DNA of 64,000 bases from Tenacibaculum sp. 190524A02b (GTDB lineage Bacteria; Bacteroidota; Bacteroidia; Flavobacteriales; Flavobacteriaceae): positions 1,411,501 through 1,475,500 of the forward strand of contig NZ_OZ038525.1 in assembly GCF_964036645.1 (NCBI RefSeq), given 5' to 3'. Positions 8,578 through 17,402 of the stretch are shown here, one piece after another. The notes beneath the pieces are model-generated. The model worked only from the letters and a program-made list of their open reading frames with translations. It was not told the DNA's origin and ran no database searches. The translations under genes and the position numbers were made by a program. Position 1 is the stretch's first letter, and every line of letters begins with the position of its first letter.

Positions 8578-8731
8578 GATCTTTTAAACAAAACATGTAA
8601 ACCTTTTGAACAAAACATATAAACCTTTTGAGCAAAACATATAGATCTTTTAAACAAAACATGTAGACCTTTTGAACAAAACATGTAGATCTTTTGAACA
8701 AAACATGTAGACCTTTTAGCTAAAAGATCTA
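8578..8731. repeat. tandem repeat, seven units of 22 bases
   Basis: Seven consecutive 22-base units with the consensus GAYCTTTTGAACAAAACATGTA. Units 1 to 6 differ at few positions; unit 7 is diverged (TAGCTAAAAGATCTA). The array ends 79 bases before the HU-like gene. An open frame on the minus strand through it is a repeat artefact. Because 22 is not a multiple of three and no spacers exist, it is neither a coding repeat nor a CRISPR array. Confidence 0.9.
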
Positions 8732-8810
8732 AATCTTTTAACTTTTTATTAGTACTCAAATACTCTATATTTACTTGGTAAAAGGAATTAACTTCAAAAA
8801 TTGTCATGAT

Positions 8811-9194
8811 ATGTCTATAAAATTTAAGGTAATCCCCAAAAGAAATGCTCGAAATTTAGAAGCTCCCCACAAGTATTATGCTGCGACTATTAGCAATGGT
8901 AAAACACAATTAGATGATTTGGCTAAATATGCTACCGAAACTTCTTCGGTTAGTAAAGCCGATGTATTAGCTGTTTTAGAATCGGTTTTTACTAAAATAG
9001 CCATAGATGTTGCTGATGGTAAGAATGTTTATGTTGGTGAGTATTTTTCTGTACGCGCAAGCATTAGTAGTACAGGTAATGAAAATATAGAAGATGTTAG
9101 TGCTAAAAACATTACAAAGGTTCGTACTATTTTCAAACCTGGTAAACTGATTAAAAATGCTTTAAAATTAGCTAGTTTTAAAAGGGTTACATAA
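8811..9194 (+). CDS. HU-like DNA-binding protein (HU/IHF-related, Bacteroidota type)
   Basis: A 127-residue basic protein of the histone-like HU-related family found in Bacteroidota (TIGR01201/HU-HIG type), which binds and bends DNA. The start MSIKFKVIPK at 8811 is typical; a longer frame to 8775 lacks family support. Visible features are the repeated start RNxxxxEAPHKYYA, the helical segment LDDLAKYATETSSVSKADVLAVLE, and the beta arm around VRTIFKPG. A repeat array just upstream is unusual (see the repeat entry). No operon partner. Confidence 0.85.
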   Translation: MSIKFKVIPKRNARNLEAPHKYYAATISNGKTQLDDLAKYATETSSVSKADVLAVLESVFTKIAIDVADGKNVYVGEYFSVRASISSTGNENIEDVSAKNITKVRTIFKPGKLIKNALKLASFKRVT

Positions 9195-9353
9195 AAACTT
9201 AACGCTATTCTTATACATTAAAGTAATCCTTTTCTGTAACAAACAGATTACACCATCAGCTAAGACTTCTTCTTAATAACTAAACTCAAAGTAATTGTGA
9301 GAAATTGAAGTAATCTCTTTTTCTTTTACTTTAAACATATTGAAATATATCTT

Positions 9354-9361
9354 TATTTTTG
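9354..9361 (+). promoter_or_regulatory. -7 box TATTTTTG before the YdeI-like gene
   Basis: TATTTTTG matches TAnnTTTG and ends 12 bases before ATG 9374, implying a very short leader for the two-gene operon that follows. The 9195-9353 stretch otherwise holds only a weak dyad (TCTGT/ACAGA near 9234-9248). Confidence 0.4.
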
Positions 9362-9373
9362 AAAGAAAAAAAC

Positions 9374-9943
9374 ATGGAGCCGTCTAAGCCTTATTATTAT
9401 TTTAAAAATACTACCGAATGGCGGAGTTGGCTATCAGAAAACTATTCGCAATTCCAAGGTATTTATTTAATATTTTATAAAATAGAAACTAAAAAACCTA
9501 GTATGTTATGGGAAGAAGCTGTTAAGGTAGCTTTGTGTTTTGGATGGATAGACTCTACTGTAAAGAGTTTAGGTAATGGAAAACGGCAACAATATTTTTG
9601 CCCAAGAAAGCCTAAAAGTGTTTGGAGTAAACTTAATAAAACCTATATAGAGGAATTAACCTCTAGTGGCTTAATGCATTCCGCTGGTTTAGAAAAAGTA
9701 CAAATTGCTAAAGAAAATGGTTCATGGACTACTTTAGACCCTATAGACAATTTAGTTATTCCTGAAGATTTACAACTTGCTTTTAGCAAGCACCCTATTG
9801 CTTATAAAAACTATAAAGGGTTTGCTCCTTCTTACAAGAGAAACTATTTGTATTGGGTATATCAAGCTAAAAGAGTAGCAACAAGAGAAAAACGAATTAA
9901 AGAAGTCATTGCTTTATGTGAGGCTAATAAAAAACAACGATAG
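9374..9943 (+). CDS. YdeI/OmpD-associated family protein
   Basis: A 189-residue cytoplasmic protein of the YdeI/OmpD-associated family. The conserved blocks WRSWLSENY, WEEAVKVALCFGWIDS, FCPRKPKSVWSKLN and the C-terminal YWVYQAKRVATREKRI are all present in the expected order. Members have no established enzymatic reaction. ATG 9374 is preferred to a TTG at 9359. The SDR gene begins one base after its stop, so the two are translationally linked. Confidence 0.88.
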   Translation: MEPSKPYYYFKNTTEWRSWLSENYSQFQGIYLIFYKIETKKPSMLWEEAVKVALCFGWIDSTVKSLGNGKRQQYFCPRKPKSVWSKLNKTYIEELTSSGLMHSAGLEKVQIAKENGSWTTLDPIDNLVIPEDLQLAFSKHPIAYKNYKGFAPSYKRNYLYWVYQAKRVATREKRIKEVIALCEANKKQR

Positions 9944-9944
9944 T

Positions 9945-10832
9945 ATGGCTAAGATTCTTATTACTGGTGGAACTGGTTTAGTAGGTAAACGTTTACAAAA
10001 ACTATTAAAACAACTGAATCATCAAATTGTTATTTTATCTCGAAATCCTAAAAAGGATAATGAATTTAAATGGAATATAACTGAACACTATATTGATGAA
10101 AAAGCTTTTGAAGGTATTACCCATATTATTCATTTAGCTGGAGCTGGTATTGCTGATAAAAGATGGACTACTAAAAGAAAAAAAGAACTTATGAATAGTA
10201 GAGTGGCTTCTGCCAACCTACTCTTTTTCTATATTAAAAAATTGCAAGTACCCTTACAAGGTTTTATTGCTGCTTCAGGAATTAGTTATTATGGAGCGGT
10301 TACTACTGAGAAGACATTTATTGAAAATGATCCTTCTGGAAATGATTTTATTTCTGAAATTTGTATTAATTGGGAAGAAGCTTCCAATCAATTTAAAACA
10401 CTTTCTATTCCGGTTACTATTTTAAGAATTGGTATTGTTTTAAGTGCACAAAATGGCGCATTATCTAAAATGAATACGCCTTTATTCTTATCTGTATTAG
10501 GTAGTGGCAAACAATACATGCCTTGGATTCATATTGATGATTTATGTCAGCTTTTTATATTAGCTATAGAGAATAAACAATTTACTGGAACTTATAATGC
10601 GGTGGCTCCTGAGCATCAAACCAATACTTCTTTCACCAAAACCTTAGGAAAAGTAATTAAAAAGATAGTAGCACCTATTTCCGTTCCTTCATTTGTATTG
10701 AAACTTATTTTAGGAGAATTGGCCTGTATTTTATTGTACGGAAGTAAAATATCCGCAACTAAAACACAGCAACATTATACATTTAAACACACTAAGCTTA
10801 GTAATGCTTTAGAAGATTTACTTATGAAGTAA
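9945..10832 (+). CDS. TIGR01777-type SDR NAD(P)-dependent epimerase (YfcH-like)
   Basis: A 295-residue extended short-chain dehydrogenase. The nucleotide-binding motif TGGTGLVGKRL follows the first strand, the active-site area is SGISYYG, and the motifs PWIHIDDL and AVAPEHQTN plus the C-terminal DUF1731-like part mark the YfcH subgroup. The substrate is unknown. The start MAKILITGG at 9945 lies one base after the upstream stop, which supports cotranscription. Confidence 0.9.
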   Translation: MAKILITGGTGLVGKRLQKLLKQLNHQIVILSRNPKKDNEFKWNITEHYIDEKAFEGITHIIHLAGAGIADKRWTTKRKKELMNSRVASANLLFFYIKKLQVPLQGFIAASGISYYGAVTTEKTFIENDPSGNDFISEICINWEEASNQFKTLSIPVTILRIGIVLSAQNGALSKMNTPLFLSVLGSGKQYMPWIHIDDLCQLFILAIENKQFTGTYNAVAPEHQTNTSFTKTLGKVIKKIVAPISVPSFVLKLILGELACILLYGSKISATKTQQHYTFKHTKLSNALEDLLMK

Positions 10833-10895
10833 CATTTTATAAGTATCATTATTTTGACAGCTATAAAAGAAGCTTATATACTATATAAGGAATAA

Positions 10896-10923
10896 ACCTC
10901 ACAGATTTAAAAACCTGTGAGGT
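10896..10923. terminator. inverted repeat between convergent genes
   Basis: Arms ACCTCACAG (10896-10904) and CTGTGAGGT (10915-10923) with a 10-base AT loop. It lies between convergent genes ending at 10832 and 11060. There is no long T-run, so termination is uncertain; it may instead be a dispersed extragenic palindrome. Confidence 0.5.
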
Positions 10924-10972
10924 CTAATAATAATTATAAATATATGTCTTAAATATAAGCCCTCCTCTTCAA

Positions 10973-11020
10973 CTCCTTAACTCCTTAACTTCTTAACTTC
11001 TTAACTTCTTAACTTCTTAT
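10973..11020. repeat. 8-base tandem repeat, six units
   Basis: Six units of C(T/C)CTTAA type: two CTCCTTAA, three CTTCTTAA and a final CTTCTTAT, all in phase. Located 40 bases beyond the stop codon of the DUF5916 gene. Probably a variable simple repeat without a gene function. Confidence 0.85.
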
Positions 11021-11059
11021 AACTATATCTACTACTTTTCCTAACTCCTCATGCCACAC

Positions 11060-13222
11060 TTAAAAATCAAAACGATAATTAATTTTAAAAGCAGCTCCCC
11101 AATTTGTACGTTGTATTGTTTTATCAAAATTATCAGTAACTACCAGATACATATACGATAATGGTTTGTATTCCCATTGTAATCTTGAGTTTACATTAAA
11201 GTTGTTTCTTTGTGTATTGTATTGTACGTAGGTAGTCCAGTTTAACCGATTGTTAAAAAATACTTCACCTGTAAAACGAGCTAAGTGAAAGGTTCTATTG
11301 CCTAATTCATTTAAATCAATCGAATTTAACTCATAAAGTGTTTCTAAATTAGCAAAAGGTAACAACCTGTATTTCAAACTTAAAACACCTCTATATCGAG
11401 TTCCTGAATAATAACTACCGTATTGATTTTCAATTTTTGCTACAATGTTTTTATTTGGGGTAGTATTATAGCCAACCTGTGCTCTACCATATCTATAAAT
11501 ACCAGGCATAATAAAATTTCCATTCTGTAATACATCAAAACCATATTGTAGGTTTTCATAATCATAATTAAGGTTTGTATACACAAAGGATAAATCTTTA
11601 AACCAAATAGCATGGTTATAATACCAAGACATTTGTGTTAAGGTTCCGTTTTCATTCCAAAAGGAATTATTCTCCAATAAAAGATAGCGTTGTGAATTAA
11701 TCGTTTTAGACTCTTTAGGGAAACGGGTTAATATAACAGAACCGTTAAAGTGAGAGTACCCTTCTCTAACTACTTTAGCATTAATAGGATCATAATTATA
11801 CAATCTTGGTGTAAAACCAACATCTGTAATATAATTTCTGTTTACTTGTTTAAACGATGTATTCCAGCTAAAACCTCTTCTATTATACCAAATACCTGCG
11901 TGGTAAAAACTATTGTTTTTAGTAATGCCTTGGTTAAAACTTTGACCATAGTTTGCTACACCTGTCCACTTTTTATCATCCGACTTATAATTAACATTCA
12001 TTCCTGCTACTCTATTGAAATCATTTCCAAATGAAAAATTATTGGTTTCCTGTCTATTAATTATAAAACCTGTGGCTGTAAAATTGTTAGAAATTTGTTG
12101 CTCTGCTACTAAAGTTCCATAGTTTTGTGCTGCTAAATTATCATTAGAAGTTGTTTGAACATTTAATACACCTAACCTTGTTTTAGGCGCAACATTACCA
12201 GATAGTTTAATTCCAAATTGTACTTCTCTATCCGCACCTATTCTTCTTGAGTAAAAAGGATTCACTCCATTAACACCTAAGTTTGAAAATAAATCAGAGT
12301 TTTCTAAGAAAAAGTTACGTCGTTCAGGAAAAAATACAGAAAACCTTGTTAAGTTGGTTACTTGTTGATCTACTTCTATCTGCGAAAAATCTGGATTGAT
12401 AGTTGCATCTAGTTTTAGGGAAGAAGTAACATTATATTGTACATCTAAACTAGGCTTGTATGTAGTTTCTGTTTTATTATCACCTATCTCTTTTTGATGA
12501 TTTACTGTAAATGATGGTATTACGGCAAAACGAGAGGTTGCTTTTTCAGGAAGCGCTTCCACTTCTAAACTTTTATTAAATCGTAAATCAAAAGTAGGAT
12601 AGTTCCTTTTTACATTAGTATAGAGGGTCCATGTGTTATTTTTTATATCTCTTGTATAAAACTGAACTCCAAATGTTGAATTCCCTTTTTTATAGCTTAA
12701 TGCTTTTAAAGGAATCGCTATCTCATACTGTTTTAACTTTCCTTTTTGAATTGCTTTAGATGTCCAAACGGCATTCCAACTAAAATTTAAGTTATACCCA
12801 TTATTTACGCGTTCAATTAATCCATCTGTTTGATTCCCTAATGAATTAATAGCGAATAAATACCCGTTTTGATCTTGGTTTTGAGTATCTAAAACCATTA
12901 TAAACGAATCACTAGAAGCTATGGAAACATCTCTTTTTAAAGTACTAACTTGTGTTTTCTCTGTAGTGTCTTTATAAGTAACTCCTACATAAATGTATTC
13001 TTTATTATGGAAAATTTTTACTTCGGTTTGATTCTCTGCCTGTCCTTCATCAATGGGCATGTAATTGTAAAAGTTGGTATGCACTGGTAAATCCTGCCAT
13101 ACTTTTTCTTCAAAATGCCCATCAATAGCTATCGTTACTTTTTTGTAAGGAATCTTTAATTCTTGGCCAAAATTTGTTCCGTACAAAAAACAACTACATA
13201 CAACTAAAATAAACTTTCTCAT
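11060..13222 (-). CDS. DUF5916 outer-membrane protein with CBM9-like N-terminal domain
   Basis: A 720-residue outer-membrane protein. After a signal peptide (about 1-19) comes a CBM9-like domain beginning IDGHFEEKVWQDLPV. The remainder is a DUF5916 beta barrel; the block NPDFSQIEVDQQVTNLTRF followed by FFPERRNFFLEN is the family signature. The protein ends in NYRFDF, an aromatic terminus typical of barrels inserted by the BAM complex. Members are thought to act at the cell surface on or with carbohydrate, without a proven reaction. The lumazine-binding-like gene lies 5 bases upstream, making a two-gene operon. Confidence 0.88.
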   Translation of the reverse strand: MRKFILVVCSCFLYGTNFGQELKIPYKKVTIAIDGHFEEKVWQDLPVHTNFYNYMPIDEGQAENQTEVKIFHNKEYIYVGVTYKDTTEKTQVSTLKRDVSIASSDSFIMVLDTQNQDQNGYLFAINSLGNQTDGLIERVNNGYNLNFSWNAVWTSKAIQKGKLKQYEIAIPLKALSYKKGNSTFGVQFYTRDIKNNTWTLYTNVKRNYPTFDLRFNKSLEVEALPEKATSRFAVIPSFTVNHQKEIGDNKTETTYKPSLDVQYNVTSSLKLDATINPDFSQIEVDQQVTNLTRFSVFFPERRNFFLENSDLFSNLGVNGVNPFYSRRIGADREVQFGIKLSGNVAPKTRLGVLNVQTTSNDNLAAQNYGTLVAEQQISNNFTATGFIINRQETNNFSFGNDFNRVAGMNVNYKSDDKKWTGVANYGQSFNQGITKNNSFYHAGIWYNRRGFSWNTSFKQVNRNYITDVGFTPRLYNYDPINAKVVREGYSHFNGSVILTRFPKESKTINSQRYLLLENNSFWNENGTLTQMSWYYNHAIWFKDLSFVYTNLNYDYENLQYGFDVLQNGNFIMPGIYRYGRAQVGYNTTPNKNIVAKIENQYGSYYSGTRYRGVLSLKYRLLPFANLETLYELNSIDLNELGNRTFHLARFTGEVFFNNRLNWTTYVQYNTQRNNFNVNSRLQWEYKPLSYMYLVVTDNFDKTIQRTNWGAAFKINYRFDF

Positions 13223-13227
13223 TCTTC

Positions 13228-13755
13228 TTATCCTTCTACTTTAGTAGCTGTTTTACTTATTATTTTCCACTCTGAATCAATCTTCTTTAACAAGAATAAA
13301 TCTATGTACCGCAAGTTTCCTTTAGAAAACAGAATCTCTACTTTAGCTGTAGCAATATCTTTTACAATTGCTACTTCTAAAATTTTACCAACACGTCCGT
13401 TAAACTTATTAGGTGTACCTTTTTTAAAAAAACCTACATAATCTTCTGGAGCCAATTTTTTAAACTCACCATCTTTCATGGTTAAGTATAAAGTAGCATT
13501 CTCAGCAAAAGCACTTTTTAACATTGCTAATTTGTTGTAAGAACTTCCATTAATGTAATTGTTTAAAGCTTTTTTAACTGATGCCTCTTCTTGTGGAGTT
13601 TTACAATCTTTTAAACTTTTATTTTTTGAAGTACATGTTATCTTACTATGGTTTCCATTAGCGCTTGCTAAAAGTTCTTGTTGTGTGTTTTTTTCAGTCT
13701 GTGAAAAGCTCAAAAGAGAGCATAAAATAGCAATGCTTACTATTACATTTTTCAT
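13228..13755 (-). CDS. secreted lumazine-binding-like (NTF2-fold) protein
   Basis: A 175-residue protein with signal peptide (about 1-18) and an NTF2-like domain of the putative lumazine-binding type: a helix EEASVKKALNNYINGSSYN, then FAENATLYL, DYVGFF, and closing strands AKVEILFSKG, YIDLFLLKK and EWKIISK. Such domains bind small ligands or are subunits of larger complexes. It is the first gene of the operon with the DUF5916 protein. Ligand unknown. Confidence 0.8.
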   Translation of the reverse strand: MKNVIVSIAILCSLLSFSQTEKNTQQELLASANGNHSKITCTSKNKSLKDCKTPQEEASVKKALNNYINGSSYNKLAMLKSAFAENATLYLTMKDGEFKKLAPEDYVGFFKKGTPNKFNGRVGKILEVAIVKDIATAKVEILFSKGNLRYIDLFLLKKIDSEWKIISKTATKVEG

Positions 13756-13815
13756 TTTAAAAGTTTTTTAAATTCTTAGCAAAACTGATAAAATGTGTAA
13801 TAAAATCGATTTTGG

Positions 13816-13844
13816 ATTATAATTTAGGCGTCCTAAATTATAAT
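13816..13844. promoter_or_regulatory. perfect 13-base dyad, candidate operator
   Basis: ATTATAATTTAGG (13816-13828) and its exact reverse complement (13832-13844), separated by 3 bases. It lies 61 bases upstream of the lumazine-binding-like gene and 21 bases beyond the stop of the AraC regulator. No T-run follows, so an operator is more likely than a terminator. Confidence 0.5.
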
Positions 13845-13864
13845 TTTGGACTGTTAACCTACTG

Positions 13865-14935
13865 TTATTCTTGGTTTTTATATTCAGATGGAGTCATGCC
13901 TGTATTTTTTTTAAAAGTAGCGTAAAAGCTAGATTTTGAAGAGAAGCCAGCTTCATATCCTATAGACTCTAAGGTGTATTGTGTATTTTGTTTTATAATA
14001 TTTTTGGCTTCTTCAACTCTATATTCATTAATAAATTGTGCAAAGCTTTTACCTAGATTTTCATTTACTAATTGAGATAGTTTATGAGGAATTATATGTA
14101 ATTCTTTTGCCACATCTTTTAATTTTAAGGTTGAATTTTTATATAGTTTTTCTTCCTGCATTAATTTATTTAAATCAGAAATGAGTTTATCAACTTCTGT
14201 TTTATCAATTTTTTTTGCCTTGTATTTTTCGGGAATGTCTTTAAAAATAGTTTCTCTGTTTTTTTTAAATAGTAAAAAAATTAACAAACCATAAAACACG
14301 AAAGAAAAGGTTAATGTTCCTATTAAATACAAGTAAAAATATCCTATTATATAGGCTATATAAATCAGCAAATTGGCTAAGAATACAGCTATTAACCATA
14401 TTTCAGAAGTAGTGGTACGTTCTCTTTTTATCAATTTGCTAAAAATATCTTTTAATAAATATCCAGCCGCTAATACATAAACACCCCAAACACCGTAAAT
14501 AAACTGAACAAAATAGTTAGCCCAAAAAGCTCTGTGTGTTTTATAGGGCTTGAGTAGACCTACTATTAGAATAACTGCTATTAAAACCGCATAATGTAAC
14601 TTTCCTATTTTAGGAAATTTCTTTTTATTTTCTATGGAGGTTTTTATATAGAAAAATAACGATACACCAATTAAAAAACAGGCTGATAAGCCAATTTGAA
14701 GTATTAGCAAGTCTCTATCTTCACGTGGAGTAAAAATTGTATAAACTGACTTCCCTATTCTTGTACTTAGTACTAATAGTAAAATGCCTAAAAATAAATT
14801 TTGGACTCTTTTTACCTTATGAAAAAATATAAAGTAAAGGCTTAATAAAAAGCCGTTAAATACGCCTAAAGCACAAAAAAAGAATAATATAGGTGTGTTA
14901 AAATTCACAGTAATTATAAAAATATTAAGTAGCAC
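13865..14935 (-). CDS. membrane-bound AraC-family transcriptional regulator
   Basis: A 356-residue regulator. Residues about 1-235 contain six or seven hydrophobic helices; the C-terminal 110 residues are an AraC DNA-binding domain with two helix-turn-helix units (LKLKDVAKELHI, SQLVNENLGKSF; IGYEAGFSSKSSFYATFKK, TPSEYK). Such fusions sense something in the membrane or periplasm and act directly on DNA. The start is GTG (14935 or the in-frame GTG at about 14905); no ATG is available. It precedes the DUF5916 operon on the same strand and is its likely regulator. Confidence 0.85.
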   Translation of the reverse strand: MLLNIFIITVNFNTPILFFFCALGVFNGFLLSLYFIFFHKVKRVQNLFLGILLLVLSTRIGKSVYTIFTPREDRDLLILQIGLSACFLIGVSLFFYIKTSIENKKKFPKIGKLHYAVLIAVILIVGLLKPYKTHRAFWANYFVQFIYGVWGVYVLAAGYLLKDIFSKLIKRERTTTSEIWLIAVFLANLLIYIAYIIGYFYLYLIGTLTFSFVFYGLLIFLLFKKNRETIFKDIPEKYKAKKIDKTEVDKLISDLNKLMQEEKLYKNSTLKLKDVAKELHIIPHKLSQLVNENLGKSFAQFINEYRVEEAKNIIKQNTQYTLESIGYEAGFSSKSSFYATFKKNTGMTPSEYKNQE

Positions 14936-14944
14936 TAAAATAAA

Positions 14945-14970
14945 AAAAGCTCAGAAGTTTCTGAGCTTTT
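14945..14970 (-). terminator. rho-independent terminator of the DUF6263-like gene
   Basis: Stem AAAAGCTCAGA/TCTGAGCTTTT with a 4-base loop, followed on the minus strand by a T-run. It lies just beyond the gene ending at 14993. Confidence 0.85.
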
Positions 14971-14992
14971 CACAAAATTAAATAATTTTTAT

Positions 14993-15730
14993 TTATTTTT
15001 TTTCTGTTGTTATTTTGATGTTAGATTTCATTTTTTTCTCCATAATATCCATATTCATTAATATATCCATTATATCAATAGTACCTGTTGCTCTATCAAT
15101 AGTTGCAGTACCTTTTATATCTCCTTTGGCGATACCACCTACAGTTCCTGTAACATCTAATAGTACTTTATCTTTCTTTATTGAAGTTACTTTATAAACA
15201 AAATTTGTATTTACACCTTCAGAAGTTGTCTTGGAATCCTTCCATTCCATACCAACAGTCACTGCTTCTTTTGGATAGACAATTGAGTTATTGTTTTCTT
15301 TAAATTTAGATACATCTCCTGAACCAGATATAATTTTTGTTTCTGTTATTTCTCCAAATTCATTATACTTGAACATGGCTACAGTTTCTAAAAGTGTTTT
15401 CATTTGTCCATGCGCTCCTTTAGCAAATGGATCCATTTCTTCCTCTTTCATATCTGAGTTATAACTCATCGTTTGCCCAGCCATAATCATATCTATAGAG
15501 GTATTTTTAAAACTCATTTCAGAGGAATACACTCCATCTTGAACATCTTTAATATCCATTTCCATATTCATTCCAATATTCATTTCCATAGCGCCCTCTA
15601 CCACTTGATTCATTTTCATTTTAACTACGAATGCATCCCCTTTTTCATAGTTTAATCGAAGTAAAGCCTTTTCTTGTGCCATACTTATTGTTGTTACAAA
15701 CAATAATAAAGCAATTAATTTTTTTGTCAT
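14993..15730 (-). CDS. DUF6263-like secreted protein
   Basis: A 245-residue protein with signal peptide ending MAQ (about residue 19). The mature part is beta-rich and unusually rich in methionine (MEMNIGMNMEMDI, MDILMNMDIMEKKMK). The arrangement of an LRLNYEKGD start, a central PKEAVTVGMEWKD and a DITG-type ending fits the DUF6263 proteins of Bacteroidota as I know them. Function unknown; a surface or periplasmic protein. Hairpin terminators lie on both sides, so it is monocistronic. Confidence 0.65.
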   Translation of the reverse strand: MTKKLIALLLFVTTISMAQEKALLRLNYEKGDAFVVKMKMNQVVEGAMEMNIGMNMEMDIKDVQDGVYSSEMSFKNTSIDMIMAGQTMSYNSDMKEEEMDPFAKGAHGQMKTLLETVAMFKYNEFGEITETKIISGSGDVSKFKENNNSIVYPKEAVTVGMEWKDSKTTSEGVNTNFVYKVTSIKKDKVLLDVTGTVGGIAKGDIKGTATIDRATGTIDIMDILMNMDIMEKKMKSNIKITTEKK

Positions 15731-15770
15731 TTTTAATTATTTATAAATTTCAGCGAATATACATAAATAA

Positions 15771-15796
15771 AAATGCTCAGGGTTTCCTGAGCATTT
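15771..15796 (-). terminator. rho-independent terminator of the E2 gene
   Basis: Stem AAATGCTCAGG/CCTGAGCATTT with loop GTTT, 22 bases beyond the E2 stop codon, with T-rich sequence on both strands after the stem. Confidence 0.85.
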
Positions 15797-15817
15797 TTAT
15801 TTTATCTTAAAATAGTT

Positions 15818-17134
15818 TTAAAAGTCTTGGTTTACATCCCAAGCTTCTAATATTTCTTTAAACGTTTTGATAAACATGCCTCCTAAAGCTCCATTAACAA
15901 CTCTGTGATCATAAGAATGTGATACAATCATTTTTTGACGAATTCCAATAAAATCTCCTTCTGGAGTTTCAATAACTGAAGGCTTCTTTACAATAGCTCC
16001 TAATGCTAAAATGGCTACTTGTGGTTGGTTTATGATAGGTGTACCCGTAATACTTCCAAAACTTCCAACATTAGTAACTGTATAAGTTCCTCCTTGAATA
16101 TCATCTGGGCTTAACTTATTAGCTCTCGCTCTAGTTGCTAGGTCATTTACTTGTTTAGTCATACCAACTAAACTTAACTGATCTGCATTTTTAATTACAG
16201 GAACAATTAAATTACCATCAGGTAAAGCTGCTGCCATTCCTAAATTGATATTTCCTCTTTTGATGATCTTATCTCCATCTACAGAAATATTTATTAAAGG
16301 ATGTTTTTTAATAGTTTGTGCCACAGCTTGCATAAAGATTGGTGTAAACGTTAGTTTTTCACCTTCTCTTTTTAAATAAGCATCTTTAACTTTATTTCTC
16401 CAATTAACAATATTTGTGACATCTATTTCAATAAACGATTGTACATGCGCTGAGGTTTGTAATGAATCTACCATATGCTTTGAGATTAATTTCCCCATAC
16501 GGCTCATTTCAATGATCTCATCTTCTCCACTCATAGTAACAGGAACGGCTGCTTGTTTTACTGCTGGTCTTTGTGTTACTTGAGAGGTTACAGTTTCTGT
16601 AGCTACAGTAGTAGTTCCTCTATTTTCTATATAAGTTAAAATATCCGTTTTAGTAACACGTCCTTCTTTACCTGTTCCTTTTATAGTTTCTAACTCGCTT
16701 ACAGATATTCCTTCTGTTTGTGCTATACTTTTTACTAAAGGTGAATAAAAACGGTTACTTGTTGTAGTATCTAATGTAGCATTTGAACTAAGACTTACCA
16801 TTTCTTTTGCTTGTTCCATAGTTTTTTCAACCTCAGCAACAGCTTCTTCAACCACTACACTTTCATTAGTACTTTCTTCTACTGCTCCTTCTCCTTCAAC
16901 TTCTATAATAGCTATAGTTTGTCCTACTTGAACTACGGCATCTTTATCAAATAATATTTCAATAAGTTTACCCTCTACTTCACTAGGCACTTCACTATCT
17001 ACTTTATCCGTAGCTACTTCTACTATGGTGTCATCAATTTCAATAGTTTCACCTACTTCTTTAACCCAAGAAGTAATCGTTGCCTCAGCAACACTTTCGC
17101 CCATTTTAGGTAACTTCAATTCGTATCTAGCCAT
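15818..17134 (-). CDS. 2-oxoacid dehydrogenase complex E2 (dihydrolipoamide acyltransferase)
   Basis: Core subunit of a 2-oxoacid dehydrogenase complex, passing an acyl group from lipoamide to CoA. From ATG 17134 (MARYELKLPKMGES; a longer frame to 17200 has no family support): one lipoyl domain (1-76) with lipoyl lysine in ATDKVDSE, an Ala/Glu/Thr-rich linker, an E1/E3-binding domain (FYSPLVKSIAQTEGIS to GRVTKTDIL), and the catalytic domain ending SHSYDHRVVNGALGG. The His of the usual DHRxxDG is kept but the second Asp is Asn. A single lipoyl domain suits a branched-chain or 2-oxoglutarate complex; which one is not decidable here. An IS element lies 222 bases upstream. Confidence 0.88.
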   Translation of the reverse strand: MARYELKLPKMGESVAEATITSWVKEVGETIEIDDTIVEVATDKVDSEVPSEVEGKLIEILFDKDAVVQVGQTIAIIEVEGEGAVEESTNESVVVEEAVAEVEKTMEQAKEMVSLSSNATLDTTTSNRFYSPLVKSIAQTEGISVSELETIKGTGKEGRVTKTDILTYIENRGTTTVATETVTSQVTQRPAVKQAAVPVTMSGEDEIIEMSRMGKLISKHMVDSLQTSAHVQSFIEIDVTNIVNWRNKVKDAYLKREGEKLTFTPIFMQAVAQTIKKHPLINISVDGDKIIKRGNINLGMAAALPDGNLIVPVIKNADQLSLVGMTKQVNDLATRARANKLSPDDIQGGTYTVTNVGSFGSITGTPIINQPQVAILALGAIVKKPSVIETPEGDFIGIRQKMIVSHSYDHRVVNGALGGMFIKTFKEILEAWDVNQDF

Positions 17135-17356
17135 TAATGTATAGTTTTTAACGCTTGCGAAGTTACTAAAATCCAGTGATTTTTCCATGTTTTTTGGCAT
17201 GTTTTTTTAGTAGCAACGTTGAAATAAATTAAATTATTCCTAAAAAAAACCTAAAACACAAGTGATTAATTATTAAAAAACATCTTAAAAAGACCTTATA
17301 TTAAGAATAATTCATTTATAGTTTTATCTATTTATGATGTTCTTAGATTATAATAT

Positions 17357-17381
17357 TGACTAGTCCTAAATAACCGTTACA
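17357..17381. repeat. IS inverted repeat, orfB end
   Basis: Terminal repeat starting TGACTAGTCC; pairs with 18713-18737. Preceded by target duplication TAT. Confidence 0.88.
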
Positions 17382-17402
17382 GTTATTTATTGATTAAATA
17401 TA

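Noticed and set aside
8578..8731. CRISPR array
   Set aside because: Units are directly adjacent without spacers, and no cas genes are in the window.
8562..8807. 81-residue open frame with repeated YMFCSKGLHVLFKRS on the minus strand
   Set aside because: It is only the translation of the 22-base tandem repeat (period 66 bases gives 22 residues); no signal, start context or homology supports it.
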